Source: Bacteroidota bacterium
Lineage (GTDB): Bacteria > Bacteroidota > Bacteroidia > Bacteroidales > Prolixibacteraceae
NCBI GenBank assembly: GCA_029265715.1
Contig: JAJUGZ010000001.1
Span: 62,001-126,000 of the forward strand
DNA length: 64,000 bases
Direction: 5' to 3'
Below are positions 17,922 through 27,900 of the stretch, in pieces. Position numbers and translations under genes: made by a program. Under the pieces are notes generated by a model. That model had not been told where the DNA came from, made no database searches, and saw only the letters and a list, made by a program, of their open reading frames with translations. Positions within the stretch are counted from its first letter, which is position 1. Every line of letters begins with the position of its first letter.

Positions 17922-20249
17922 TTATCGGATTGTTTTAAAGCTCCATTTCCCGCTTATCACCTCGGCCTGACTTTTTCCTGCAGGGAACGAAATCAGGTTG
18001 GTCCCGATCTTCTTTATCAGCGCTCCGTTTTTCCAAATAATCTTTCCGTTGTATTTAACCACGGTTATGTCACCTGATGGCAGTTTTACCAAAGCAGAAG
18101 TGTTCTCGGGTACAGTTACATTCATCTCAAAACTTTCCGGTTGATTTGAAAAGGCAACCTCAATCACGCCCTGAACACTTCCGACTTTTGCTGATGCTGA
18201 CACTAAAGTTCCAGGTTGGGGTGCGACCTGGAACTTTTTATAACCGGGTTCAATGGGCGCAATTCCGCAAACATATTGAGAAAGGAGCGTGAGCCCGCCC
18301 CCACTCCAGGCATGGTTGGTTGTTCCTCCGGTAAATCCGTCAGCGCCATTTTCCCATATTTCCCAAAGAGTTGAGTGCTCCCTGTCATCGATCATGGGGC
18401 CAAAACGCTTTTTCAGTCGTTCAAGCGCATAATGATCTTTACCCATCCGAAAAAGCGCCTCAACAACATACTTTTCCATGTAAGGACTTGCAAACTCGTT
18501 GGTGGTAAATATTTTAAACAACGCAGGGTATTTGGGTTCGTCGGCAAGCCCCGCAACCACAGCCAATGCCTGAGCCCGGTCGTCGGTTTGCCCCAAATAA
18601 TTGGGGTCCCGATACGCCTCGCCAGTCCAGAATTGCTGATTAAATGCTTTCTTAAAATTCGCCATCTGTTCCTGAAAAAGAGTAGCGTCACCTGCCTTTC
18701 CGAGAGCTGTTGCCATCTCACTCACACCCTTCAAACTCAAATAATACCAAGCATTCAAAAGCACGCTCATATCAATTTGTTCGCCCCAATCGCCCCAGTC
18801 CCATCCACCTTTGCGGTAAACAAGGGTTCCATCCGGATTGGTCGACCAACCCGACAAATAACGTTTCACCCCGTCGTAAACCTGGGCCATCGTTTGCAGA
18901 TCGCCCGTATTTAGATAATAATTCCAGAATCCGTAATACCCAATCGAAGCCAGCATCTGGCCGGGAAGTTCTTTATCCCAATTACCGGCCGGAATCGGAG
19001 CGAACAGGGTTCCATCCGGCTTTTGCCAATTGATCAGTTCCAGCATCCCTTTTTTCTGCAAAGCGTGGCTCTGGCAATCAAAAGCATAAAATGCTTCTCC
19101 GCTTTCAATTACTTCATCGCCCCACCATTGGGCGCGTTCCCGGTCCGGACAATCCATATAGTTGTCGCGCATCGTTACATACAACGTACGACAGGCTTTG
19201 GTCCATAGCCGGTTGAAAAACTCATCAGAGCAACTAAAGCTTCCGAAAAATTCTGTATTGTAACCAGTCTCCCTGTATTTCAGCGCTAAGATTTTTACCC
19301 CGCGGGGAATCGTGTAGATAATTTTTTCACCATTCATCCACCCCAAGCTTTCGTATTCCTGAATACCATTTTTTGTGATATAACGAGCTTGAACATTCGG
19401 CTCTCCTCCTCCATTGAGGTGATCCGTGCACATGTCGACAACCTGACCATCAGTGGTTTCAAGCTTTAACCACGGAGTAACCTGCAAATTGGCCGGAAGC
19501 TTACAAATGATCGGTTCGCCCGTACTAACCGAAGGAATCTCGTCGTTGTTTTCGTAATCTTTCAATCCGGAATTTTTCCATTGGGGAATCGGGCGAAGCA
19601 CTAACTGGTTCCATGGCTGACAAGGTGGAAGCCCCATCGTCATTGCCGTTTGCCACGACGAACAATCAAACGACCCGAGCATCCAATCGCCGGGATCTTT
19701 CCTGGCATCAAAACACACATTCGACTCAGGTAAACGCACGTTAGGCTGAATTCCTTCAAATGGTCCATACGAAGGATGAACCAACGTTTTCCAGCTTTCG
19801 TCTGAATTCAAGGATACGCCGGATATTTGGCAATCAAACAATAAACCAGCTTTCCCGCTGCTCTTGTGCGAAAAACCTTCTTTCCCAAAATACCATAATA
19901 ATATTGCGATCGTGTTGTGTCCTTTCCGGAGAAAAGGAGCAATATCTACTTCATCATAATAGGTGTTTTCTGGAGAGGGCCCTCGTTTTAATCCACCTTC
20001 GAAAACAGCCATTTCTCCATTAATCCAAAGCCAGTATTTAGTATCGGCAGCAATAGAAGCAACGGCCTTCCCCGGCACGGTTGCTATATTGGCTTCTTTC
20101 CGGAAGCAAATCCATGTATTCGCTTCGTTTTTCACCTGCGGGGAAGTAATCCACCGGGCCGTCCAGTTTTTTTCAGCCGGCAAAAAAAGTGAACTGAACA
20201 AGAGAACAACAAGTAAAAATCCTCTTTCAGAAAATTTCAGGTTTATCAT
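17922..20249 (-). CDS. GH78-like alpha-L-rhamnosidase
   Basis: 775 aa; WTARWITSPQ, YWLWINGEMAVFEGGLKRGPSPENTYYDEVDIAPFLRKGHNTIAILLWYFG, MRDNYMDCPDRERAQWWGDEVIESGEAFYAF, STLWEIWENG. Confidence 0.88.
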   Translation of the reverse strand: MINLKFSERGFLLVVLLFSSLFLPAEKNWTARWITSPQVKNEANTWICFRKEANIATVPGKAVASIAADTKYWLWINGEMAVFEGGLKRGPSPENTYYDEVDIAPFLRKGHNTIAILLWYFGKEGFSHKSSGKAGLLFDCQISGVSLNSDESWKTLVHPSYGPFEGIQPNVRLPESNVCFDARKDPGDWMLGSFDCSSWQTAMTMGLPPCQPWNQLVLRPIPQWKNSGLKDYENNDEIPSVSTGEPIICKLPANLQVTPWLKLETTDGQVVDMCTDHLNGGGEPNVQARYITKNGIQEYESLGWMNGEKIIYTIPRGVKILALKYRETGYNTEFFGSFSCSDEFFNRLWTKACRTLYVTMRDNYMDCPDRERAQWWGDEVIESGEAFYAFDCQSHALQKKGMLELINWQKPDGTLFAPIPAGNWDKELPGQMLASIGYYGFWNYYLNTGDLQTMAQVYDGVKRYLSGWSTNPDGTLVYRKGGWDWGDWGEQIDMSVLLNAWYYLSLKGVSEMATALGKAGDATLFQEQMANFKKAFNQQFWTGEAYRDPNYLGQTDDRAQALAVVAGLADEPKYPALFKIFTTNEFASPYMEKYVVEALFRMGKDHYALERLKKRFGPMIDDREHSTLWEIWENGADGFTGGTTNHAWSGGGLTLLSQYVCGIAPIEPGYKKFQVAPQPGTLVSASAKVGSVQGVIEVAFSNQPESFEMNVTVPENTSALVKLPSGDITVVKYNGKIIWKNGALIKKIGTNLISFPAGKSQAEVISGKWSFKTIR

Positions 20250-20428
20250 GCTGCTGGTTTATTTAATTTTCTATTCCTTCCCCGATCATTGTAACCCCAT
20301 GACGGTAAGTTCTATAAGCAACCTAAAAATGATCCGACTCCGGGTCGAAAGATTCCAACAAAGTCCGACCATTCAAAATGAGCTATTTCAAATCGTGGTT
20401 TCGGAACCATCAAAATAGGATGTTAAGA

Positions 20429-20460
20429 AAGTAAGAGACTTTTATCAAAGCCTCTTACTT
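20429..20460 (-). terminator. Hairpin terminator candidate between the susCD block and the enzyme block
   Basis: AAGTAAGAG-ACTTTTATCAAAGC-CTCTTACTT, perfect 9-bp arms, just 3' of the lipoprotein gene ending at 20474. Confidence 0.6.
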
Positions 20461-20473
20461 CATGACAGTATCC

Positions 20474-21325
20474 CTATTTTTGAATTTTTACATCAAAGTT
20501 GTAATCCTCTTGCGAGTTCAGCGAAATGATTTTGAGCAACCCTTTCTTTCCATTTTTTGTTTTAAACAAAATCACGTCGCCGGCTTCAAAACCGATTGAC
20601 TGAAGAGTCGGATCGCTTAATGATTTAAATTTATCATCGTCTCTCATTGCATCAAACTCTGCCGATGTAAAGTTGGTCGAAGCAAACCGGGTTCCCATAT
20701 CCGGGAACTGTGCCTCTTCAGCAAATTTGGGATAATCCAGATCAATGCTCCCAACGGCGAAATCGCCAAAATAAAAATCGCACTCTGAAATTAATTCCGG
20801 CCTCTGCCATTCAATGCTCATTCCGTAAGTCGAGTTATTTGCAATGCTGAAAAAACTTCCATAGTTGGGGCTTTCCCATCCGCCAGTCCATTTGTTAGAC
20901 AAGGTCTTAATATTTGAAATACGGCCCGAATTGATTGTAAAGTTTGCAAAATCCTGATGCCCGTTCCCCTGTGTAACTGCGACCTTAATCATGGTCTGGT
21001 ACGTAATATCAGGTACATTTACTGAGAATGAACACGTTCCGTCGGCAATATTTGTTATTTCGGTTGCAGCCATTTCAACCTCATCTTGCCCTCCGTTAAA
21101 GGGAAAGCTCCGGTAAAACTGTACCCGTTGAATCGGCCCTTCGGCTTCAATCTGTCCTTTAAGCACATAGGTATCGTGATCGTAAACCGAATCAACTGCC
21201 GACTCGTGTTCGAAACGAATTGTTACCGGGTAATTCTCATCACTTTCAGAATTACAGCCATTCAAGAAAGCCATACCCAACAACACACCTGACAGAATAA
21301 TAAACTTTATATTTTTCATAAACAT
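20474..21325 (-). CDS. PUL surface lipoprotein (SusE/F or SGBP-like)
   Basis: 283 aa, MKNIKFIILSGVLLGMAFLNGCNSES lipobox; last gene of the susCD block. Confidence 0.5.
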   Translation of the reverse strand: MFMKNIKFIILSGVLLGMAFLNGCNSESDENYPVTIRFEHESAVDSVYDHDTYVLKGQIEAEGPIQRVQFYRSFPFNGGQDEVEMAATEITNIADGTCSFSVNVPDITYQTMIKVAVTQGNGHQDFANFTINSGRISNIKTLSNKWTGGWESPNYGSFFSIANNSTYGMSIEWQRPELISECDFYFGDFAVGSIDLDYPKFAEEAQFPDMGTRFASTNFTSAEFDAMRDDDKFKSLSDPTLQSIGFEAGDVILFKTKNGKKGLLKIISLNSQEDYNFDVKIQK

Positions 21326-21357
21326 TGATCTTAATAATTAAACCTCCGATTAACCGA

Positions 21358-22431
21358 TCATGGCATATAGTAGAAATAAATTTCAGCCATGTGCATCCAG
21401 GTTTGTCCGCCGCTTAACCCAATTAGTTTGATGTAACGTCCGTAGACTGGTGCAAACGAATATTCGTGCCCAAAGATTTGCTGAACATCAAAATCAAACT
21501 CTCCGATGTTTGTGAAGTTCTGTCCGTCCAGGCTGTACAGGAATTGTACCCGGTTGGGGGCCCACTGCCCATTCCCGTTGTCGTCCTGCCGACGAACCAG
21601 TTCAATCTTATTGAGATTATATTCACTTCCCAGATCGATTACAATATTATGAGGGTAACCTGATAATTGGGTGTGCCAGTAGGTATAAATATCGTTATCA
21701 ATTAAATAAGATCCCAAACAACCACCCCAATCCGAAGAAACCGAATAAATACTCATTCCGTTCTTTGAAATTTCGCCCAACTTGGGACTTACATCGAATG
21801 TTCTTGAATCAGATTTTCCTCCGGATGTGTTTTCAACGTAAACAGTTAATGTAGTCGTTTCGACAAAACTTGCGACAATTCCCTTCCCCGAATTTCTGGC
21901 ATTAAATTTCTTTTCCTTTTTTATTCCCTTGCTGTCCAGAAAAGATACAACCACATAACACTCCACCCCTGTTTCATTCTTCCAGCTCACTTCAGCTCCT
22001 TGAACTGCAGACGCCACATTTACCGTGGTAGCCACATAGTCTTTCACAGCATCAGTGCTTAACGGTGCCGCAGAGATACTTGCCGGCGTCGAAGTTGCTC
22101 CGGAATAGCCATAACTGGTCAATGTAAAGGTATAGGTGTTTTCATCCGTAAAACCACCAATAATCACCCGGGTACGACCAGAGTCGTCGACGTCGAAACA
22201 GCTCACCTTTTTATTGACTTTTTCTCCATTCGCGTTCGTATATGACACCAACGTATAGTAGTAATCGTCATCCGAGGGATTTGTCCAATTTAAAATGACC
22301 GATCCGAAATACGGAGTTACCTGAACATCGGTCACCTGACTTATTGATCCGCCGCCATTATCATCATTCTCACAAGCAGTTATATAAGCGCATAAAATAA
22401 GCATCATCAATATATATAATAGCCTTTTCAT
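21358..22431 (-). CDS. Surface glycan-binding lipoprotein with Fn3-like/DUF4959-type repeats and C-terminal F5/8 type C domain
   Basis: 357 aa; CAYITACENDDN lipobox; VTPYFGSVILNWTNPSDDDYYYTLVSYTN; SYLIDNDIYTYWHTQLSGYPHNIVIDLGSEYNLNKIELVRRQ...GRYIKLIGLSGG discoidin-like. Confidence 0.75.
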   Translation of the reverse strand: MKRLLYILMMLILCAYITACENDDNGGGSISQVTDVQVTPYFGSVILNWTNPSDDDYYYTLVSYTNANGEKVNKKVSCFDVDDSGRTRVIIGGFTDENTYTFTLTSYGYSGATSTPASISAAPLSTDAVKDYVATTVNVASAVQGAEVSWKNETGVECYVVVSFLDSKGIKKEKKFNARNSGKGIVASFVETTTLTVYVENTSGGKSDSRTFDVSPKLGEISKNGMSIYSVSSDWGGCLGSYLIDNDIYTYWHTQLSGYPHNIVIDLGSEYNLNKIELVRRQDDNGNGQWAPNRVQFLYSLDGQNFTNIGEFDFDVQQIFGHEYSFAPVYGRYIKLIGLSGGQTWMHMAEIYFYYMP

Positions 22432-22465
22432 TGTTCTGTAATTTAAGAATTTAACATCCGGTTCG

Positions 22466-22496
22466 AAATCAGGCGAAGAAAACCTCCTCCTGATTT
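22466..22496 (-). terminator. Intercistronic hairpin after susD (attenuator/terminator candidate)
   Basis: AAATCAGG-CGAAGAAAACCTCCT-CCTGATTT, 8-bp perfect arms, immediately 3' of the SusD stop at 22504. Confidence 0.45.
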
Positions 22497-22503
22497 GAAT
22501 TTT

Positions 22504-24693
22504 TTACCATCCTGGATTTTGCCAGTTGTTTCCATTTATACCAATTACTTTGACCACATCATCCTGATTAATTGGATACAATAACCACTTATCAGAAGAG
22601 CAGTTTCGGTTGTCAAACTTAAATCGCGTATAAGTCAACCCCGTTCCATTTTTGGTAATCTCCATTCCGGTAACAAACTTGTCAGTTTGATCCAGAATCT
22701 TCCAGCGACGAACATCGAAATAACGATGCTCTTCAAAAGCTAATTCAACCCGCCGTTCGTTTCGGTATTTGGCCTTGAAATCATCTGCCGACATACCGGC
22801 AGGGAAGTCGGGCATCCCGGCTCTTGCCCGCACCGCGTTAACTGCATCGCGGGCACTCATTGTCATTCCGGGGCCAAGGGTAACTTTAGTGTCTGGCCCA
22901 TTTGACTGATAAGCAGATTCGGCAAAATTCAGATATAGCTCTGCTAAGCGGAACAACCTGACTGCGCCATCGGCATTATTATTTAATCCTGATTTCCAGT
23001 TATTAAACTTACGCATATAATACCCGGTCCGTGTGTGGGTCCGGTTTGTTTGCGAGATTTCTTCAGCTCCGCCGACAAACGTTTCTATGCCACCAGAATA
23101 GCCTGAGCTCTTAACCTCAATCCGGATATTTTTAATTTTCATAGAAACGCCAGAATTACCCCCCAGGTCGAAGCGAATGTTATCTCCCGCATTTCCCCAG
23201 CCCAGAGAACCTGCTACAGCCGTAATATCAGCAGAGTATGTAGTCCACACGCTGGAACTTGGTATTGTTGCCGGATGCGTAGAACGACTTTCTGCTATTG
23301 CCGGTCCCAGGAAAAGTTGAGGCGCCACATCGGCCGAGCTCATATATTCAAATGCAAATACGACAGATGGCGGGTTGTTCAATCCTTCGGCTAATGGAGT
23401 TAAATAAACGTATGGATCGCCACCCGTGGTTGTCAATTCGTATGACCCGGTTGCAACTTCAGTTATTTCGAGTTCATTCGTTGTAGCCGTGAAATTTAAA
23501 TTGTAGGCATCATTACGGGGGGCAGCAGCTTGAAGATTTTTAGGAGCTCCATTATAATAAACCGATGCATAAAAACGAGGGTCACGACCTTCATAAGGAT
23601 GTTCCGGATCGTACCCGGAAGCTCTGTTAATAATAGGGTTCAGGTGGTTTGCATCGCTATAGCCTAAAATAGGAGCCAGCCCATTGGCCATTTCATAACA
23701 ATCTACCAGCTCCTGAGTCGGACATGGCCCGGCTTTATCCATGCCTGCAGTTGTTGGCAATCCGGCATATTTCCAGATTGCCATCTGCCCGCCAACCTGC
23801 AAAATGGTCTCCTTATCAACAGAGCGCTGATCATCAGAGTTTGTGATAAAATAGAGTGCATAGGCATTTTGCGCAGCATTTTCTACCGGTTCGTCATCGA
23901 ATAATTTGTAATCATGAGTCAAACACTGATATAACGCTTCTTTGTTTATTGCAGTCGCATCGGCCCACGAAAAAGTACCGTCAGACCATAGCGGACTAGC
24001 CGCATAAGTAACTGCCTCCGACATGATCGCATAGGGTACCGCGCGGGTCATCATTCCAAACTGGTTGTTATACACCTCCCAATGAAAACCATCTTGTGTA
24101 GCCGGAGCTTTTAAGGCTGAGTCACAATCAGCCAAAATAAATTTGACGACCTCGGAAAAAGAAGATTTCGTATCCTTTGAAAAGTCGTGATCGGTTCCCA
24201 ACGGTTTATCAAAAACCGGAACGCTGCCATACCTTTTGATCAACTGCAAATAATACAGTGCCCGCAATGTGTGAGCCTGAGCAGCCCAACCTTTCTTTTC
24301 GTCGGCTGTTGCGTATGCCGTTGATGTCCAGATATTGGCCAGAAATACGTTACATTTTCGGATCCCCTCGTACAAAGAAGCCCACGGACTTCCATCAACA
24401 GAATAAGAAGGGTACGTATTTGCCGTAACAGAACCTGAATACCAGGCGCTATACCGGGATCCGGACGTATTATCATCAGCATCTTCCGCTTCATCGCACA
24501 TAGAAGCACGATCCATATAAGGAGCGGGACAATAGCCATAGCAGGAATTTAAATAGCCCATTGTCCGATACCTGTCCGAAAAGACTTGGTCCATTGTTAT
24601 ACGCCCATCCGGATCCAAGTCCAGTTGATCGTTGCAAGAATTCAAGAATCCGATCGCAACTGTTGTGATAAATAAGAAAATATATCTTTTCAT
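22504..24693 (-). CDS. susD: SusD/RagB-like nutrient-binding lipoprotein with a ~125-aa inserted domain
   Basis: MKRYIFLFITTVAIGFLNSCNDQLDLDPDGRITMDQVFSD, RDPRFYASVYYNG, RTGYYMRKF, RLAELYLNFAE, NERRVELAFEEHRYFDVRRW, WQNPGW. The track start at 24735 falls in a hairpin repeat; MKRYIF at 24693 is better. Extra domain roughly at 23100-23480. Confidence 0.93.
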   Translation of the reverse strand: MKRYIFLFITTVAIGFLNSCNDQLDLDPDGRITMDQVFSDRYRTMGYLNSCYGYCPAPYMDRASMCDEAEDADDNTSGSRYSAWYSGSVTANTYPSYSVDGSPWASLYEGIRKCNVFLANIWTSTAYATADEKKGWAAQAHTLRALYYLQLIKRYGSVPVFDKPLGTDHDFSKDTKSSFSEVVKFILADCDSALKAPATQDGFHWEVYNNQFGMMTRAVPYAIMSEAVTYAASPLWSDGTFSWADATAINKEALYQCLTHDYKLFDDEPVENAAQNAYALYFITNSDDQRSVDKETILQVGGQMAIWKYAGLPTTAGMDKAGPCPTQELVDCYEMANGLAPILGYSDANHLNPIINRASGYDPEHPYEGRDPRFYASVYYNGAPKNLQAAAPRNDAYNLNFTATTNELEITEVATGSYELTTTGGDPYVYLTPLAEGLNNPPSVVFAFEYMSSADVAPQLFLGPAIAESRSTHPATIPSSSVWTTYSADITAVAGSLGWGNAGDNIRFDLGGNSGVSMKIKNIRIEVKSSGYSGGIETFVGGAEEISQTNRTHTRTGYYMRKFNNWKSGLNNNADGAVRLFRLAELYLNFAESAYQSNGPDTKVTLGPGMTMSARDAVNAVRARAGMPDFPAGMSADDFKAKYRNERRVELAFEEHRYFDVRRWKILDQTDKFVTGMEITKNGTGLTYTRFKFDNRNCSSDKWLLYPINQDDVVKVIGINGNNWQNPGW

Positions 24694-24719
24694 CTGTAAA
24701 TAATTTGTTTTTACGTTGT

Positions 24720-24790
24720 CAGATGGAATAGCCATGATCGGGTATTATCTTCATTATCTGCTGGTGTTTGTAAATCATGGCTATTTCATA
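24720..24790. repeat. Fourth, divergent copy of the hairpin (susC-susD intergenic)
   Basis: GATGGAATAGCCAT (24722-24735) ... ATGGCTATTTCAT (24777-24789), the same arms as at 9.2 and 9.3 kb but an unrelated loop. Confidence 0.7.
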
Positions 24791-24919
24791 CTATAATTTG
24801 CTTTTAATGGTAGTATGGAACTCCATGTTGCCGAGAAATATTATAATTCTCTTGGAAGTGTGACGCAACATGTTCGTTTCATATTGTTATTATTTCAAAA
24901 TTTAAAATGCTCCAGGTTT

Positions 24920-27900
24920 CTAAAAGGTGACACTGATTCCTGCATTATAAACCCGATACACAGGAATGGCATCATAACTATTGGCTTCCGGGCCAAAATC
25001 ATTCGACTTCATTTTATCCCATGTCAGCAAATTCTGGCCGCTTAGAATTAACCGTATCTCACTCGCTGATAATGCCTTCGATATCCGATCGGAGAGTGTA
25101 TAGGATAATTCCACATTCTTGAGGCGCAAGTATGCTCGATTGTATTCATAATAATCGCTGGCCTCGTGACTTACCGATTTGGTAAGAGACAATGCGGGGG
25201 CTGTAATCTTTTCGCCATTGTTCCACCGTTCCTCGGTCCATGCATTTCGGTGCAAAGAGCCATACACCCCGTCGTAACTGGTTTCATAAACGCCAATCCC
25301 GCCATAAACCGACGACCATTTTCCAACACCCTGAAATAAAAAGCTCAGATCAAATGATTTATACCTGAACCCGCCAGAAAATCCATAGTAATAGCGGGGC
25401 ATATCTCCTGTCCCGATTGGGGCTTGGTCTTTCTCATCAATAACATGGTCTCCGTTCAGATCTTGGTACTTTAGGTCTCCAACGCGAGGTATTCCGAATG
25501 AATAAGTCAGCTCGCTGGCATCAACTTCTCCTTGGAAATTATAAAAACCATTGCCATTGCGATAATCAACCAAATACCCCCATGCTTGTCCATAAGAATA
25601 CCCTTCAGATCTCTTGCGATAAGCATAATCTTCCGATTTAAGAGCTTCCAACGACTTGATTTCCTTATTTTTAGCATACGTAATGTATCCACCCATCCGA
25701 ATCGAAAAATCTTTGGTCAGTTCCTTCTTGTAGTCGGCAGTAACCTCATATCCTTTATTTTCATATATACCAGCATTTGTTATTGGATAATTTCCAAGAG
25801 GAATCCCCTGATAAGTCGGAATATACGACGAAGGGTTCACGATCATATTATCTAAACGCTCATTAAAAATATCCACGCTTAACGAAAACTGGTTCAGTAA
25901 CCCCAAATCCAGTCCGTAATTCTGTTTTACGGTGTTTTCTGAAACATAATTTGGATTACCCACCTGATTTTCAGTAATTTTATACTGAAGAGCACCAATT
26001 GGGCCGCCTCCGCTAAAAGTTACATTATCGAGATAAGCAAACCGGTTTTGATTATCCTGATCATTGGCGGTTTTACCGTAAGAGGCTCTGACCTTTAAAT
26101 TGTCGACCCATTCAACATTTTTCATAAAACGTTCTTTTGATATGACCCAGGCTCCGGAAACAGCAGGGGTCCATGTATACCGATGACCTCTTGCATATTT
26201 TTCCGATCCGGAATACCCCACATCAAACTTCAGCATATACTTTTTGTTATACGCATAAGTTGCTTCGGCACCCGAACTCATCCGGTTGTATGGAAGACAC
26301 CATGGCGATCCATTATCTTCTTTTGACAGGTTCTGATAAAACATATAGGCCATCGCGGTAACAGCATGTTGCCCGAAAGTCCGCTGGTAATCCATCATTC
26401 CTTTGTAAGTGATGTGGTAGTAATACGACGATCCTTTGCCATAAGAGAGTGTCGTGTTATTATTTGATCCCTTTTTAACAAACGAAAGCGTTTCATCATC
26501 ATCGGTCCTCATCCATCTTTCATAATCTTGGGTTGTTGTCAGACTATTCACAGAGTTTGTCTGATACGCAACCACTCCTGATGCTTTCAATCCTGAAGCC
26601 AGAAAGCTCATGTCCAGATTTAACCCAAATTGTGAATAGATATTGGTTACTGTATGTCGTGTGTAACCAGAACGATTTAGCATGCCATAAGTCGGATCGC
26701 CAACCAAACTCGTTGTTACAACCTGATTGCCAGAAACAGCGCCAGTTTCAGGATCGATAACTGTCGGGGTAACAGGTCCGTATACAGTTGATGGCATATT
26801 AAACAGGCTTGAATACAATGTTTGCGAAAAAGTGCCGCCACCAGGAACCCGTTCCCTTTTTATATTTCCACTTAATTGCAGGTAAGCGCTTAAATAATCA
26901 TTGATTTTGGCATCGACATTTGAACGGAAGTTTGCCCAATCAAAATTCGGACTGGTATCATAGTCTGGCTGATCTGTTTTAAACTGACTTTTCTGATGCA
27001 TGACATTCACATTGGTAAAATACCGTACCCAGTTTGACCCACCGGATAAATCGACACCCACCCGCTGCATTTGAGCAAAATTCCGGAGAAATGTATCGTA
27101 CCAGTTCGTGTTCGGATACAAGTCAGGCTGTTCTCCCGAACGATATTTTTCGACTTGTTGATCAGTAAAAAAGTAATTTGGCCCTTTCCCGTCATTAAAG
27201 GCAGCCTGATTTCTCAATTGTGCATATTCTGCCGAACTAATAAAAGCCGGCTGAGTAGTCATTTGCTGCAACGATTCGTCAACCCTAACTTTTACATTAA
27301 GTTTCCCAAGCGAACCTCTCTTGGTCGTAACAACAATGACCCCATTAGCTCCCTGTATGCCGTATAATGCTTCGGTCGATGCATCTTTTAATACAGTTAC
27401 CGACTCAATTTCTGAAGGAGATATGTATTCCAGCGATTGATTGCTATTGTGCGCACATACAATCCCATCTATAATTACCAACGGCCCTTTAGCTCTGTTG
27501 GCACAAACACCTCGAACGTAAAGATCGGTATTGGCCCGGCCTAATTCGGATGAGGTTTCCCGGGTAAACAACCCCGGTAACCGGCCGGCAAAAGTCATAG
27601 GCAAATTAGCAACCGGAGATTTTTCTAGTTCTTCGCCGGTAACCGTTGATACCGCTCCAGACATTTCGCTCTTTCTCTGAGAAGAATATCCCAATTGAAT
27701 TATCTCATCTTCAGAATCTTCTATCAAATTGAGAATTACGTCAACCTGCATCGCATTCCCAATTTTCACAACCTTATCCGAATAGCCAATGCATGAAAAA
27801 ACCAGAGATTTGCTCGCATCATCGATAACTAAAGCATAGGTTCCGTCCGGCTGTGTCAAAGTCCGGCTATTCCCATTCTGCGTGCTAACAACAACCCCGG

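Noticed and set aside
24693-24735. N-terminal extension MAIPSDNVKTNYLQ of SusD in the ORF track
   Set aside because: The extension is encoded by the hairpin repeat; a lipoprotein signal starts at MKRYIF (24693).
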